A stretch of 64,000 nucleotides of DNA, from assembly GCA_947652605.1 (NCBI GenBank), contig OX393578.1:62193415-62257414 (forward strand), in the 5' to 3' direction. This stretch comes from Elmis aenea (lineage: Eukaryota; Arthropoda; Insecta; Coleoptera; Elmidae). How positions within the stretch are numbered: the first letter of the stretch is position 1; each line of letters begins with the position of its first letter. Positions 1 to 13,700 of the stretch are shown here, in pieces. Under the pieces are notes generated by a model. It searched no databases. It had not been told where the DNA came from and saw only the letters and a list, made by a program, of their open reading frames with translations. The translations under genes were made by a program, and so were the position numbers.

Positions 1-2
1 CT

Positions 3-3000
3 TTAAATGACGCCATAGCACAAAATTTGATAACTCCAGAAGGTGCCGCTTTGTTGAATAGTTTGTTAATGATTAATGTTACGACCCAAACTACTTGTAA
101 AATGGTGCAGAGGTACGTGACTGTAACTACTTCACCCGGTGATCAACACACGCCAAAACTTTCGTACACTGTAGCCCTCCAGCAAGGTTTAATAGACCTT
201 GAGAACCAGACGTTTAAAGACCCTGAAACTAACCAGATTATTTCCATAGTCCAAGCACTTAACGAAGGAAAGTTATTACCAGACACTGAAAGCTCTAACG
301 TGTCTGTTGTTTCCAAGAGTACAGGTGCTCTCCCCAAAATATCCACAGAATCCACAAACGTCTCTTCAAAGACCCCCACGAAGACCACTATTAAACTCGT
401 ACGACTTATCCAAGAACCCATGGAAGTCGATTACGCTCCCGCCCAAACATCCACGACATCCTTCCCCATGTATCACGAAACTCACATCACTGAAAAACAC
501 GATTCTAAACAGGTAATAACCGACTTCCTGACGTCAGAACGTCAAAGCGCCACCGAAAAACAAGTATTTGAACTCCCCCCAGACGGCTGGGCCCTCTCGG
601 ACGCGATAAACCAAAAACTTTTCGACCCCGTCACCGGCCTTTTCATCATTCCAGGTACCGATAGGTTAGTTAGTTTCGAAGAGTGCGTCAAGTTGAAAAT
701 AATCAGCCCCACGTCCGCGATAGTCATAGAACCAAACACGCAAAGAAAAATAAGTTTGGTGAGGAGCTTGGATAAGAAGGTTCTAGACGGCACGGGCAGG
801 TACAATTTGGAAGAAAATCGCATCACAATGAAGCAGGCCATTGCGAAAGGTTTAATTCTATTCGAGACGCTCATGGACGCCGAGCAAGGCAACCAACGGC
901 TCTTGCAGATCACGAAAGAGCCCGGCAAACCCGATAAAGTCGAAGTTTCGACCGTCTTGGATAAGAATCCACCGTTATACACCGAAATTTGTGTATCGCA
1001 ACGGGAGCCGAGCCACCTCGAACCGGTTCAGGTAGAATCCGGCGTCATTTACGATCCATCCACCGCCCTTGTGATTTTCCCGAACAGCAACGAATCTGAA
1101 AACTTGATGGAAGCCGTCAAAAACAAGAAAATCGCGCCTAGTTTAGTTAAAGTTAAAGATCCTCACACCGGTAAAGAAATGAATATTAACGAAGCTATCC
1201 GTAAAAACATTGTTGATAAAGATACAGGGACTTACACGGATAAGTCTGGTAGAAAAATCACGCTGAGCGATGCCGCTAAATTTGGAGTTTTGATGGTTGT
1301 AGGGGCGCCTTTAATGGCCGCCGAAAAAATCGTTCAAGTTGTTAAAAAAGCTATGGTAGTTGATCCCAATACAGGCCAGCAAATACCGATTGAGCTTGCA
1401 TATGAACGTGGTTTTGTTGACGAAGACACTTACAAAAAATACGAATCGCAAGCTTATGTTACGTCTTCAGTAACTCCCGAAACGGCGGTCGAAAGCAAAA
1501 CTGAAATTGTCTCTAGCACTGTTAAGGTCACAGATCCCAAAACCGGTAAAATATACACAGTGCACGAAGCTTTAAAGGCTGGAATTATTTCTCCAGATTC
1601 GATGCAAACCTTGGAAACCGACGGGCAGAAACCAGATTACGCTAAAATCTTAAGCACCGCTACCATAAGCTTAGAAGGAACTTTACTATCTCCAGCGGAA
1701 AAAACGCGTAATCGCATCACAATTGAACCAAAATATAAAGTAGCCATCGGCCGCGCACAGTCCGTAAGCCCAGATCGCGAAGCGAAACCGGTTGTGTTAC
1801 AAAAACTGCGAAAGAAAATCGTCAAGCCTAAAGACGCGGTTAAAAAAGGCATGATAGATCCTGCCACAGCGGAAATTTTGGAAAACAAAGACACGTTTAA
1901 AACACCAGACGGCGAAACTCTGAGCATACTAGAAGCAGTAGAATATAAAAAACTAGACGGAGATCAGGGAAAAATCATCGACCCCCAGAGAGGAGATGTT
2001 TTGACCATAAATGAAGCGATATCGCGCGGTATATTAGATCCTGCAGGAACTAACGAATTGCTGATTCCTCTGAACCGCAGCCTTTCTGTTCCGCAATTAT
2101 TTGAACAAGGTTTAATTGAGCCAAACACTAGCAAAGTTGTACATCCTGAAACTGGTGCCCATTTAACGCTACGCGAAGCCATCGTGTGCGATATTTTAGA
2201 TCCTCTAAGCACGCTAATCGAACCGACGGGCCAAAAAATAACTTTAGAAAAAGCCTTGAGTACAGGAGACGTAGACGAAACCAAAGCTTTGGTACGAACT
2301 AAACAGGGTGACGTGAATCTGCAGACGGCTGTTGAAAATAACGTTTTCGATAAAGAAGGAGCTAAGAGTCCTGAAAATTTACCACCCGCTGGTATGACAT
2401 TCCCGGTAGCCTTGAAACGTGGGCTTATTGATCCAGAACAAAAGACCATTGTCCATCCAATTACCAAGGAACGCATATCGATCGACACAGCTATTAAAGA
2501 AAACTTCTTGATGGCTGTACCGTACGCTGTGAGCCCCGACGGTATAGAAGTTACCAATGCCCTGGACGCTAAACTAATAAATTCAGATGCCGGTACATTT
2601 ACACACCCAAAAACCGGCGAAATTTACACGATATCGGAAGCTGTTGAATCGGGTTTGCTTATCATAAAACCACCACCGACTGGTGTTTCATATCACACCA
2701 CCCAACCAATTACCACAGTCACAGAAACTGTAACATCAGTCCATACTGTAACCACGAAGACGATCGAATTATTATCGGGTTACGTTTTGGTTAACTCAAA
2801 CCAAGTTCAAAATATGCAAACGGGTGAAATAATATCCATAGATGAGGCCCGCGAAAAAGGTGTTATCGTAGATGAGAAAGAAACTAAAAACACAACAACA
2901 TTGAAGGATATAAAGATGTCGTTTTCGGATGCTTTAAACAGAGGTTTGGTTGATATGAACGCTGGTACGTTCACAGATCCAAAATCTGGAGAAAAAATGC

Positions 3001-6000
3001 CCATTGGAGATGCTCTGAAAGAAGGTATATTAGAAGCAGCTCCTTCCAGTTCGCAAACAATGGAAATAGAAGAAATTCCCGTTAAAACGGCTGAAATGAA
3101 CATAGCAGAAGCGTTCGATACGATATACGATGAGAAATCCAGCAAATTTTGCGACCCAACGGCTCCAGAAAAATTGCTCACGTTCAGCGAAGCCCTCGAG
3201 AAAGAAATAATTGATCCGAATTCGATCATCTACGACGTAAAGTCCCAAAAACCCATAACCGTCGAACAGGCAGTACAGCAAGGATTGATAGATTCAAAAA
3301 CAGGTAAAGTAAAGGACGCGAAATCGGGTAAATCGGTCGATTTCAAGAAAGCCGCGAAAATGGGTCTTATCGCGTTAGTTGGAGGACTTGCGGCTCCTGT
3401 TATGGCTCCAGTGTTAGCCGGCGCTGCAGCCGTAAACGCCATTAAAAATCTGAAGGATAAGAAAAAGGCCAAATCGCCCGAAAAAGAAATCAAGACGAAA
3501 AGCAAACCCGCGGATAAAAAAGGAGTTTCAAAAACCGAGAAACTTGAATTACCCGTTGAAGAAGAAACGGTAGTAGATTCTTCCAAGCATGTGATAGAGA
3601 TTGACATAACGACGGTTAAGCGCGAACCGGTTACGAAAAAACCGGATGTAGACGCCATCGAAAAGCAAATGATTGAAGAGGAACCGGCTGTGTATGAGAT
3701 CCTACCGATAGGAGATGCCATCGCGCAGAAAAAAATCGAGCCTACGGTTTGCAGAATATTACTAGACAAAACGGAACTTCCGTTCACCGTACAAGACGGC
3801 TTAGACCAAAACGAAATAAGCCCACTAGATTCCATTCAAATTGTTAACAAAAATACAGTACACTTAGTGCAAGACAGACACACAGCATTGCTGACTTTAT
3901 CAAGAGAAATAACTCCACACAGATTAGCCGAACTAGGATATTACGATTTGCAATCGCGTTGCTTTATAGATCCTCAAACCTTAGAAACAATATCATTCCA
4001 AGATTTAATTTACGAACTACAAGTGTTCGACCCAACCAGTATTTTAGTTAAAGATTTGTCGAAGAAAACGCCGACATACGTAACGTTAGAAGAAGCTTTA
4101 GATCGACCTTTGATCGACAAAAATACAGGACACATGGTAGATCCAAAAACGGGTAAACGTGTACCGTTCTTCGAAGCCGTGATGTTGAGGTGGATCATAC
4201 CATCCTCCGAGAGACCGAAAGAAAAATACGTACCGTTGACCTTGGAAGAAATCGTCGAAACAGACCAATTCGATCCGGAAACTGTGGAAGTTTGCGACCC
4301 AAAAAGCGGCAAAAAAATAAGTTTAGTTAAGGCCATCAACACGCACGTTATCGACCCCAAATCACTGACGATTCGTGACCCTAAAAACATGCAAATCGTT
4401 CCTTATTACGACGCGGTAGACACTAGCATCGTAGACCCCATTAGAGGACTTATCATCAACACAAACGATCAAACGACCATAGAGTTTCCTTTAGCTTTCC
4501 GCGAAGGTTACTTATTGACGCTACGAAGACCCATTTCGTTAGCTGCTTGTGTGAAGAAAGGTTTGTATGACCCCAAGACCGGCCGATTTATAGACCCTTT
4601 GACGAAGCGACTGTTACCCATCGACGAAGCCATTACAAGAAACATTATTGACGACAAAATTAGCCAGGTTAAAGACTCTAAAAATAACCAACTCGTACCT
4701 TTATACAAGGCGGTTACCACAAAAATTATCGACTGCCCAACAGGAAAATTACTCGACACCGAACGAGGCGAATTACTTCCGTTTAACGTGGCATTAGACC
4801 GCAATCTTATTCAAACTGATCCGGTTATCTACAATCTTTTACAAGCGATTTTGTTGAATTATTACAGCCCCCAATCCGGTTTAATCCTGAATCCTATCAC
4901 GGGCGATGAAATAACGTTGCAAAAAGCTATCGAATATAAACTTATTGATACTAATTCAACCAAAATTAAAGACGACCAGCAAGAAAAAATTGTAGAAGTC
5001 CCTGACGCTATAGCCACAAATCTTTTAGATGTTGAACGGGGCGTTCTAACGAATCCAAATTTAACTTTAGACCAAGCTTACAATAAAGGCTACATTTTAA
5101 GCAAAATTTTGCCTTGGTCTTTGCAGGAAACCCTTGCACAAAAAGTGTACGAGCCACAGTCCGGCTGTTTCGATATCAACAACGATAAACTAACCCTTGA
5201 AGACGCCATCAAACGGGGCGTTATTAACGTTAAAGTCTTGACCATAAAAGTGCCCAAAACAAGCGAAATCATAACTTTGGACGACGCTATCAAAATAAAT
5301 TTAGTAGATCCGCAAAGAGGACAAGTAGTTGATCCTCAAACTTCCACCAGTTACAACTTCTACGAAGCGCAAGATCGCGGTATCATAATTCCGTATCACA
5401 GCCAAATTTCCCTTCCGGAAGCTGTTCAAAAAGGCTTCTACGACCCCGCGACGGGCAAGTTCATCAATCCCCAAACGAAACAAAAATTCAAAACCGACAA
5501 AGCCATTCATAGAGGCATGATAGATGCAACATCAACGCTAGTTACAATCGATGAGTGTGTTTATACGTTCGACCAAGCTGTTGATGACGGAATTGTCGAT
5601 ACAAATCAGGGAGTCTTAATGCTTAAAGATAACGAAAAGCCTTTAAATTTCTCGGAAGCTTTCAAACAAGGCTTGCTAGTCGAAGTTAAAACCCCCATGT
5701 CGCTGAGCGAAGCTTTAATTAAGATATACGACTCCAACAGCCACTTGTTCTTAGATCCTAATACCGGTATGTACGTAACACTTATAGAAGCCATAGAATT
5801 AAACCTTATAGATCCCGAGTCGGTGCATGTTAAAGACACAAGACCGGGAGTTTGGAAAAAACTGTCTCTGGTCGACGCGATTCACAATAATTTTGTTGAC
5901 GGCGATACGGGTAACGTGAAGGACTTCTCCAAGGGAGAGCCGATCGAAATCACACTCCAGGAAGCGCTAGATTTAGGGTACATAATTGATGGTAAAGCCG

Positions 6001-7787
6001 CGGTTTCATTGCAGCGCGCTATACATCAAGGCTTGTACGATGATAAGTCGGGCAAAATTCTGGACCCCAACACGAATCGCAAAATAACCTTGCACGAAGC
6101 CATACGTAAGTTCATCATAAATCCTCTTATACCATGCCATTTCGACAAAAAGAAAGGTAAACTTTTAAGCCTCACGGAAACTTGTAGAACCGATTTAATC
6201 GACACCCGAAACGGGACGTTTAGGGACCGCTTTAACAAAGCTAACGTTTCTTTAAGCGATGCTTTAAATTCTGGTCTCATCGTCGACATAGAAACTGCCA
6301 ACTTTGGCCTCTACGAAACCGTCATAATGGGCATGTACGATGAAAACTCTTGCGTGTTTGTTCATCCAGTATCTAGTCGTAAATTAAACCTTAAGGATGC
6401 TTGCAAAACTGAGCTTGTTAACCCATTATTGTCCCTCGTAAAGAACACAACGTCTAATAAATACGTAAAGCTACCAGAAGCAGTCGAAACGAAATTAATT
6501 AATAGCGAACTTAGTGAATACAACTTGCCGCACGGTAAGACTCTAAATTTATCGGAAGCAACGCGTAAAGGCTTGATCGTTACATCCCGTAAGCTTTTAA
6601 CCATCGAGGAGGCGATTAAAAACTGTTTGTATCGTCCTGAAACCGGAAAATTCGTGGACCCTTCGCTTAACGAGTATTACGACCTTACCCAAGCCCTAAA
6701 CAACGGCCTCATAGACCCCACAACCACCGCGTTCGTAAACCCCTCCGACAGCTCCTTGAAACCGCTAACTCTCGCCGTACAAGACGGTAATATCGACGTC
6801 AAAAAAGGCCGCGTACTCGACCCCAAATCACAAAAAACCTACAACTTCGACGTCGCGCTAGAAAAACGTCTTTTAGTAACATGCGACGAACCTTTGGACG
6901 TCGAATTCGTTCGCACGACGGCAACGGATCTCGGCAGAGAACCCAAAACCATCCGCGAATGCCTCCTCGAAGACGCGATCAAATTTGACCTAATAGACCC
7001 CAACGTCGCCGTAATCAAAGACTTGCAAAACGGCAAATTCAAGACTGTCAACGACGCGATCAAAGACGGAACTTTAAACGTCAACAAAACTGTTACTTTC
7101 GATCCACAAACAGGCAAAGTTCGGTCTCTGGTTGTAACGTACGATCAGAGTGTTGTAATTTATCTAAACGAACCGATCAGCTTCCTCCAAGCCATAGAAT
7201 TGGGTTACTTAAATATCAACACTGGTAAATTCACGGAACCACAATCCAACGAAGTATTGACGCTTAAAGATTCGGTAAGTTTTGGGTATATAGACCCAGA
7301 TACTGCTCTCATTAAAGACGCCAACAAAAAGAAGCTGATAAAACTTCCTGAAAGCTTCAGGAAAGGCCTGGTGGACGCTGAGAAAGGCAATGTCTTGGAC
7401 AGTGCAACGTCCAAACTTTATTCTTTATCTGCTGCGATCGACAGTGGTCTCTTAACGACTCCTGCAAGAGGTTTAACACTTACAGAAACGATTAATTACG
7501 GATTATACAATCCAACGACAGGAGGATTCAATGATCCTTTTGTTATAACCACGATAATCGATCGGAAACGATTAACATTGGCCGATGCCATCACCGAGAA
7601 TTTAGTAGATCCTTCTAGCACTGTTATAAAAGATACTGAAACCGAAGCGGTAGTGCCACTGTTAACAGCAATTGACGATAAGCTAGTTGACGCCATCGGC
7701 GGTCGTCTTGAGGACAAAAACGAAAATAAATACATTGACTTTATTAAAGCTCTTGAAAGGGGGTTGATCTTGCCTGCTGAACAGAGG
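3..7787 (+). CDS. shot: shot giant plakin-repeat exon (partial at left edge)
   Basis: One uninterrupted exon of 2,595 codons in this window. The frame is open to the first bases, so it continues upstream. The protein is a string of diverged plakin (plectin-type) repeats of about 38 residues, with the recurring pattern 'EAI..GLIDP.TG...DP.TG'. Typical units lie near 4080-4170, 5410-5520 and 6600-6720. Plakin repeats in desmoplakin and plectin bind intermediate filaments; insects lack cytoplasmic ones, so the partner here is unknown. Two stretches break the pattern: a hydrophobic Val/Ala piece near 1270-1350, and an Ala/Gly/Val piece at 3360-3450 followed by a Lys-rich stretch. The exon ends ...EQR at 7787 in phase 0 before GTAAGT. 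In Drosophila the equivalent exon is isoform-specific, which is likely here too because a phase-0 exon follows. Confidence 0.95.
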
Positions 7788-10700
7788 GTAAGTGTTCTGA
7801 TTAAGTGTGGATGTGTTATGTTTGAATTAACTGTTAATGTATGCAAAAGTTGATTTTTTTAAATTTATTCGTTTGCTGTCGATGTTTTTGTCAACTTTTG
7901 GATACATGAAGCTTTTGGTGATGTGCTTAAAACGTACGGCCCTGACTTGCAGCTTTACCATGCATGCACAGATCATGCAAATCATCATTTTTTAATCATT
8001 ATCCATTTCAAGTGAAGATAATGCATTGAAAATTGTCAGTTAAAAAATACGTATTGTCAGTAAAAAATTACGTATACAAGATGTCCCTAAAAAATAATTA
8101 AATCAAAGTATCCTGTACGCTGATTATATTAGATTAAATATTTATAGACCTTGAAACACCCAAAATATACAATTTTATTAGTACTGACAGAAAATTGTGC
8201 CTCTTGGCAGTCATATTTATATTAAGTAACAACAAAAATGTAAAATAAAATAAGTAGTACATTTTCACTGGTAAGTAAATATATTAATTCAGTTCATTAT
8301 CACTTGTAAATTTCTTAATTCAACCCCAATAATTATATTGTTAATTTTTTTAAACTGATATTATTTCATTTACATTCATTTGAAATGGATAATATTAAAA
8401 TATCATACAGTAGTATTGGAATAGTGTAGCTCAATAACTGTTTCTATTATTTTCCATTTTTTGGCAACAAAAATCACTTAGATCATCCTACACTTTTAAA
8501 TCAATATATTTAGTACTTAACCTGCACGAAATCCATAAATGTTGCATATGGTTTGCATTAATTTTTTATAATTTCGTTCATATTTACACACATCAACATA
8601 TAGAATCAAAAATTTACCTTTCGTGGCTTTTCTAAATTTTATCAGGCAATTGAAAATCAGTTTTTAATTTCATTTCAGTTGCCAATACATGAGTCAGTAT
8701 TTGTTTGTATTAAGTACAAAACAATTTTGATGTAGTTATTATTTTGGTAAAAAATTGTACAATAACACAAATTACAGAGATAATAGGTGGAAAACTGCTC
8801 AATATTACAGATTATAGGTGAAAATCTGCTCAATATTACATGATTAAATAAATGATAAACTGCTCTATATTATTTAGTTTCATAAGTTAAAGAAAACCGA
8901 TTTATTATTACAGATTTTTATTGGTGAAAATCTGCTTTTGTTATAGATTTTCATTGGTGAAAATATGATAATAATTACATGTTTTCACAGTTGAAAATCT
9001 GCCCAATAATTAAAATTTTTATAGCTGAAAAACTGTCCACTGTTGCAAATACTCATAATAGATCTTTCTTGGGTGAAAATCTTTTTATTATTGCAGATTT
9101 TCATACTCACAAATGTACTCATTATTAGATACTTTCATAGGTGAAAATCTACTTATAATTACGTTTGTAATAGATGAAAATCTTTTCATTATTACATATA
9201 ATCATTCATAATTGAAAATTCTGCTCTTAATTGCAAATTTTCATTCGTGAAAACTGTTTATTATTACAGATTTTCATAGCTGAATATAACAGATTTTAGA
9301 GTTTTTTTGATTTAAAATTATGTTGTTATAAAATCAACTACATTTAATACTGATTATATGAGCAGTAAAGCAAGAAATAAGATTTCCAAAAAGTTTTCAC
9401 CAGAAAATCTTCATGATCATAATTAGGGCAGATAAGGGCATCATAACATTTAGTTTCAAATTTGTTTTCTAATTTCATTCATTAATATTCTTATTAAAAC
9501 TTAATAATAGTAAATCATTTAGAGTAAATAAAATGTGTTTTCTGAAGATTCTAATAAAATATACAGAGAGTTGCATTAATAGAAACCAATACTACAAGAA
9601 AGGGTTGTTTTTTGGTAATGGTATGGAGTGATGTTGGGTGCCGAAAGCTGCTAATTTAATTTAAACCGTTTGAAACTGACAGTCTAATTTTTTGCAGCTA
9701 CCCTGGGAGCTTTTAATTGTATGGTGGTACTACTGCTACCACCACATTACTCGAGTGCAGAAAGGCAATAAGACAGCCGTTTGCACATAACTGCTAAATT
9801 GTGGATTGGCTTACATGTGCTTGTAATATTAATTAAGCTGGGATCTCCCATAATTACAATAATTAATTTGTCATTAATCGTGATATCCTAGAGACGAGAA
9901 TCTTTTATTAGGTTCGAGAAGCAGTCAACTTTTCCATCATTTCATTTGTATGACCCTAGTCTAATACAAAAAACTACTGCACGATTTTAATACTTAATAT
10001 TGAATTTGTTATTAATTTTTAATGAGAGAGTAACAAAAATTATCCTTAACATATTAAAATTAATTATGTAACAATGAAACATTGTATGTATTTTGTCACT
10101 TTTTTTTTTAAATCGCTTCACAATTAGGAGTATTATTTATTAATAGAACCCGATCTAGTCAACTTTTGCCCTTGTTATGATAAAAGTGACAAAATATTTT
10201 TGCACTGTATTTTGTTTTTATTTTGCTATGTGTTTTTCAATAATATTCTGAGTTTGTTTTTCAGGTTTCTTTTTTCATTAAGGTATAAAAGTATTACAAC
10301 AAATTTTTTTATACCTTTGTGTTATGTACTAACATGATCAGTTCATTTGTGTGAGCTTGTATGCACGTGTTTTTAGGTTTAGGGACTTTAGCTTTTGCTG
10401 TGTGGCTGCAGTGCATAAATTAAGTTTAGATTTAGCGATCATTTTAGCTAAGTTCATAAAAACAGCTTACGAAAGTTGAAAGTTAAAAAAAATATACCTA
10501 CATACATTGCAAATAAAATAACGATCATGAGCTATTGACTAACTCCAATTCGATCAATTTTTTGGAAAAACTAAATTCAAAAATTGCCAAAAAAAAAGGA
10601 AACGGATGTACACCAATATGATTAATCAAATTAAATTACTAAAATATTAAGATTTAAAAAAAAACGTCCAGTTAAATTTTATTAGTACCCAAAACATAAT

Positions 10701-13700
10701 GACTTAATTCATATACAGGGTCTTTCAGCCAGAATGATCCAAAATTGAGGATTTTATAAAACACTAACTATTACAGGCAATTTTCAATTATTTTTCTATT
10801 TAAAAAAAAATTAATTATGAATTTCAAAAAAAATACTAAAATTTCACTGAAGAAATGTTATGCAATTAATTTTTCAAAACTTTCTTCTTTATTTAATGAA
10901 ATAACTTTCAAATTTCGTAATAGATTTTTATAAAATACTGTTTTTCATATTTCATTCAATTAGATCCTTTTAAATTTTAAGTTAAAATCAGGAGTTTTTA
11001 ATTAAGTTATATTAAGTTTGTAGTAACACAGGTAAGGAAAACTATTTCTATTTTTTTAAATTTGTTTTAAGTCAGTTCAGCCATTCAAAATAATTTTTTA
11101 ATCATTTTCAAAACGTTTTACGCAAAATTACAATGTCTAACTTGAATGAAATTCCAGCAAGCGATTGAAGAGAAGTATAAGCTCTGCGACGAAACTCTAT
11201 CGAAACTTCTCAAGTGGATAGGAGAAGTCGAGGACAAAATTTCAGCTCAAGACGTTGCTAAAGAAGTCGAAGAGGAGTTGAGGAACCAAATCAACACCAT
11301 GAAGCAAGTTAAAGACGATTTAGATCAACATGCAAGTCAGATTTCTCATTGTGGAGATCAAGTCAGGCAATTGGTGTTAACTGGTGGTGATGTCCTGTCG
11401 AAGAGCGAAGTTTCTGCTCTGGAAAAGAGCAGCCGTAACTTGAAAACTCGTTACGACAAAGCCTCTGATCGTACCGATAAACTGCTCAGGCGTTTGTTGG
11501 GTGCGCGAGACGAGTTGTCGAAGCTCAAGGGCGAATTGTACAGCTTTTCTTCATGGCTGGATAAAGCCAGAAGAATACTGGAAGATAAAGAACGTGCCCT
11601 TAGTGATCTACATCGACTAGATGCCAGTTCCGATAGCACAAGGGAATTCGTTTCTGATGTTATCGCGCATCAAGCTGATTTGCGCTTCATCACCATGTCT
11701 GCCCAGAAATTCTTTGATGAATCAAAGGTTTGTCTCAACCTCAATAAAGAATGCCCAAAATTAAAATGAATTATTTTTAGGAATACCTCATGGTTCTCAA
11801 CGAATTCCGTACTACCCTGCCATCTCGTCTACCACATATCGAACCTCTTTCTTCCCAAGAATCACCAGTCCGTAATGAGGTATCTCTTGTATCACAACAA
11901 TACCGTGACCTGCTCCATCGTGCCAATAACTTGGCCGATCGTCTTTCTGGTGTTGGTGGTCGAAGAAGAGAGTACAACGATGCTGTTGATAAAGCCAGAC
12001 AATGGTTGCGCGATGCTGAACCAAGAGCCAACAAAGTTTTGAACGAACCCATTGCTGGAGATCCAAAATCAGTTGAAGATCAGCTGAATAGGGCTAAAGC
12101 TCTCAACAATGAATTTGTTGCTAATGGTCGCCTTATTGATAATGCAAAACAGGTAATGAATTTCAATATCTTCTTTAAAACGGACTGGTACATTTTGTAA
12201 TGAACACTGAAGAGTTTTTAGTTGGACACCCTGTATTCAATTATAGCTTCAACTTTTTTTGGCAGTTTTAATTTTATTCTTTTAGACCCCCCACAAGAAA
12301 AATTCTGCCTACACTACTGGAAACTACATGTAAATATATTTTTTAATCTTACAGGCAACAGAACAGCTTTGTCGGTCTCTTGAAGGACAGCTATCACCAA
12401 TAGAAATTTCTCGTCTGGAACAACCAGTTATCGAGCTCGACCAGAAATACCGTCAGCTCAGCAATGCTCTCGCAGAACGTTGCCAAGAATTAGACACCGC
12501 ACTCGTCCAATCCCAAGGAGTACAAGATGCCCTAGATGGAATCGTAGCTTGGCTCAACTCAGCCGAAAACCAATTCAAAAACTTGCAAAGACCAGCATCT
12601 CTCATCAAAGAACGCTTGGACGAACAGTTACGCGAACATCGCGTATTCCAATCGGATATCGACACACACATCTCGTCGATCGATTCCGTGTATCTCTCCG
12701 CCAGCGAGCTGATTTCTTCCACCAGCAACGCCAAGATTGCCAAAAAAATCGAGCTCAAATTGAACGACGCCAAATCGCGTTTCGAAAAATTATTCGATCG
12801 CGCGCAAAAACGCGGCGTGTTCCTGGAAGAAGTCAACCAGAGTTTGACGTACTTCAGTGAGAGTGCCTCGCACTTCGAAAAATGGTACGCGGGCATCATT
12901 GAAATGATTGATTCGCGCGAATTCACCAAACTTAACATCGACGAGTACGCCATGCGCATGCACGAAATTTCCGTAAATAGGGACAGCAAACGGGGTTTGT
13001 TCGAGGAAACCGTTAAAGGAGGTAAAGAGTTGGTTAACAAACGTGATGTGACAGATACTGCGCCTGTAAGGGACAGAATTAAGGCCATGGAAAATCAATG
13101 GAGGGATCTGAGCAACCTTCTGGACGAAAAGCAAAGACTTTCCAAGCAACGCGCAGAACAACTTAATGCGTATGAAAATTTGCGTGACCAAGTTAATGAG
13201 TGGTTAGGCAGAATGGAAACCAAAGTTGCTCGTTTGGATAGTGTGGCAATTGATATCGAAACCTTGAAACGCCAGAATGATGATTTGAAACCAATAGCAA
13301 AAGAGTACAGAGATTATGCTTCAACAATTGATAAAGTCAATGACATTGGTAATTCATATGATGTCTTGTTGAGAGGTGATAGACCAGACTCTCCAAGCAG
13401 AAAAAGATCTCAGCCTTACAGTCCTACCAAACGCACTTCTGTTACTGGCACACCCCGTAAGTTTTTATCATTGATTAATAACTTTTTCCCAAAACTGTTT
13501 TTCCAGACTTAACATCTCTTTATTATTTCAGTACGTCGTGGTTCTCAAGAGGGCCGATCTCCATCTCCCACCAAAGGCCTCAACGTACAATCACCCATAT
13601 CTCCTGCTGGATCTAGTGGCTTCTCCTCTCGCCGCTCTAGTCAAGATGGTTTCCATCTAGAAGAACTTTCTCCAGTCCAACAGCAACTGGCAGAAATCAA

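Noticed and set aside
143..7846. Many antisense ORFs of 60-200 codons under the plakin-repeat exon
   Set aside because: They mirror the strongly coding plus strand, share its codon bias in the wrong frame and show no domain or start context.
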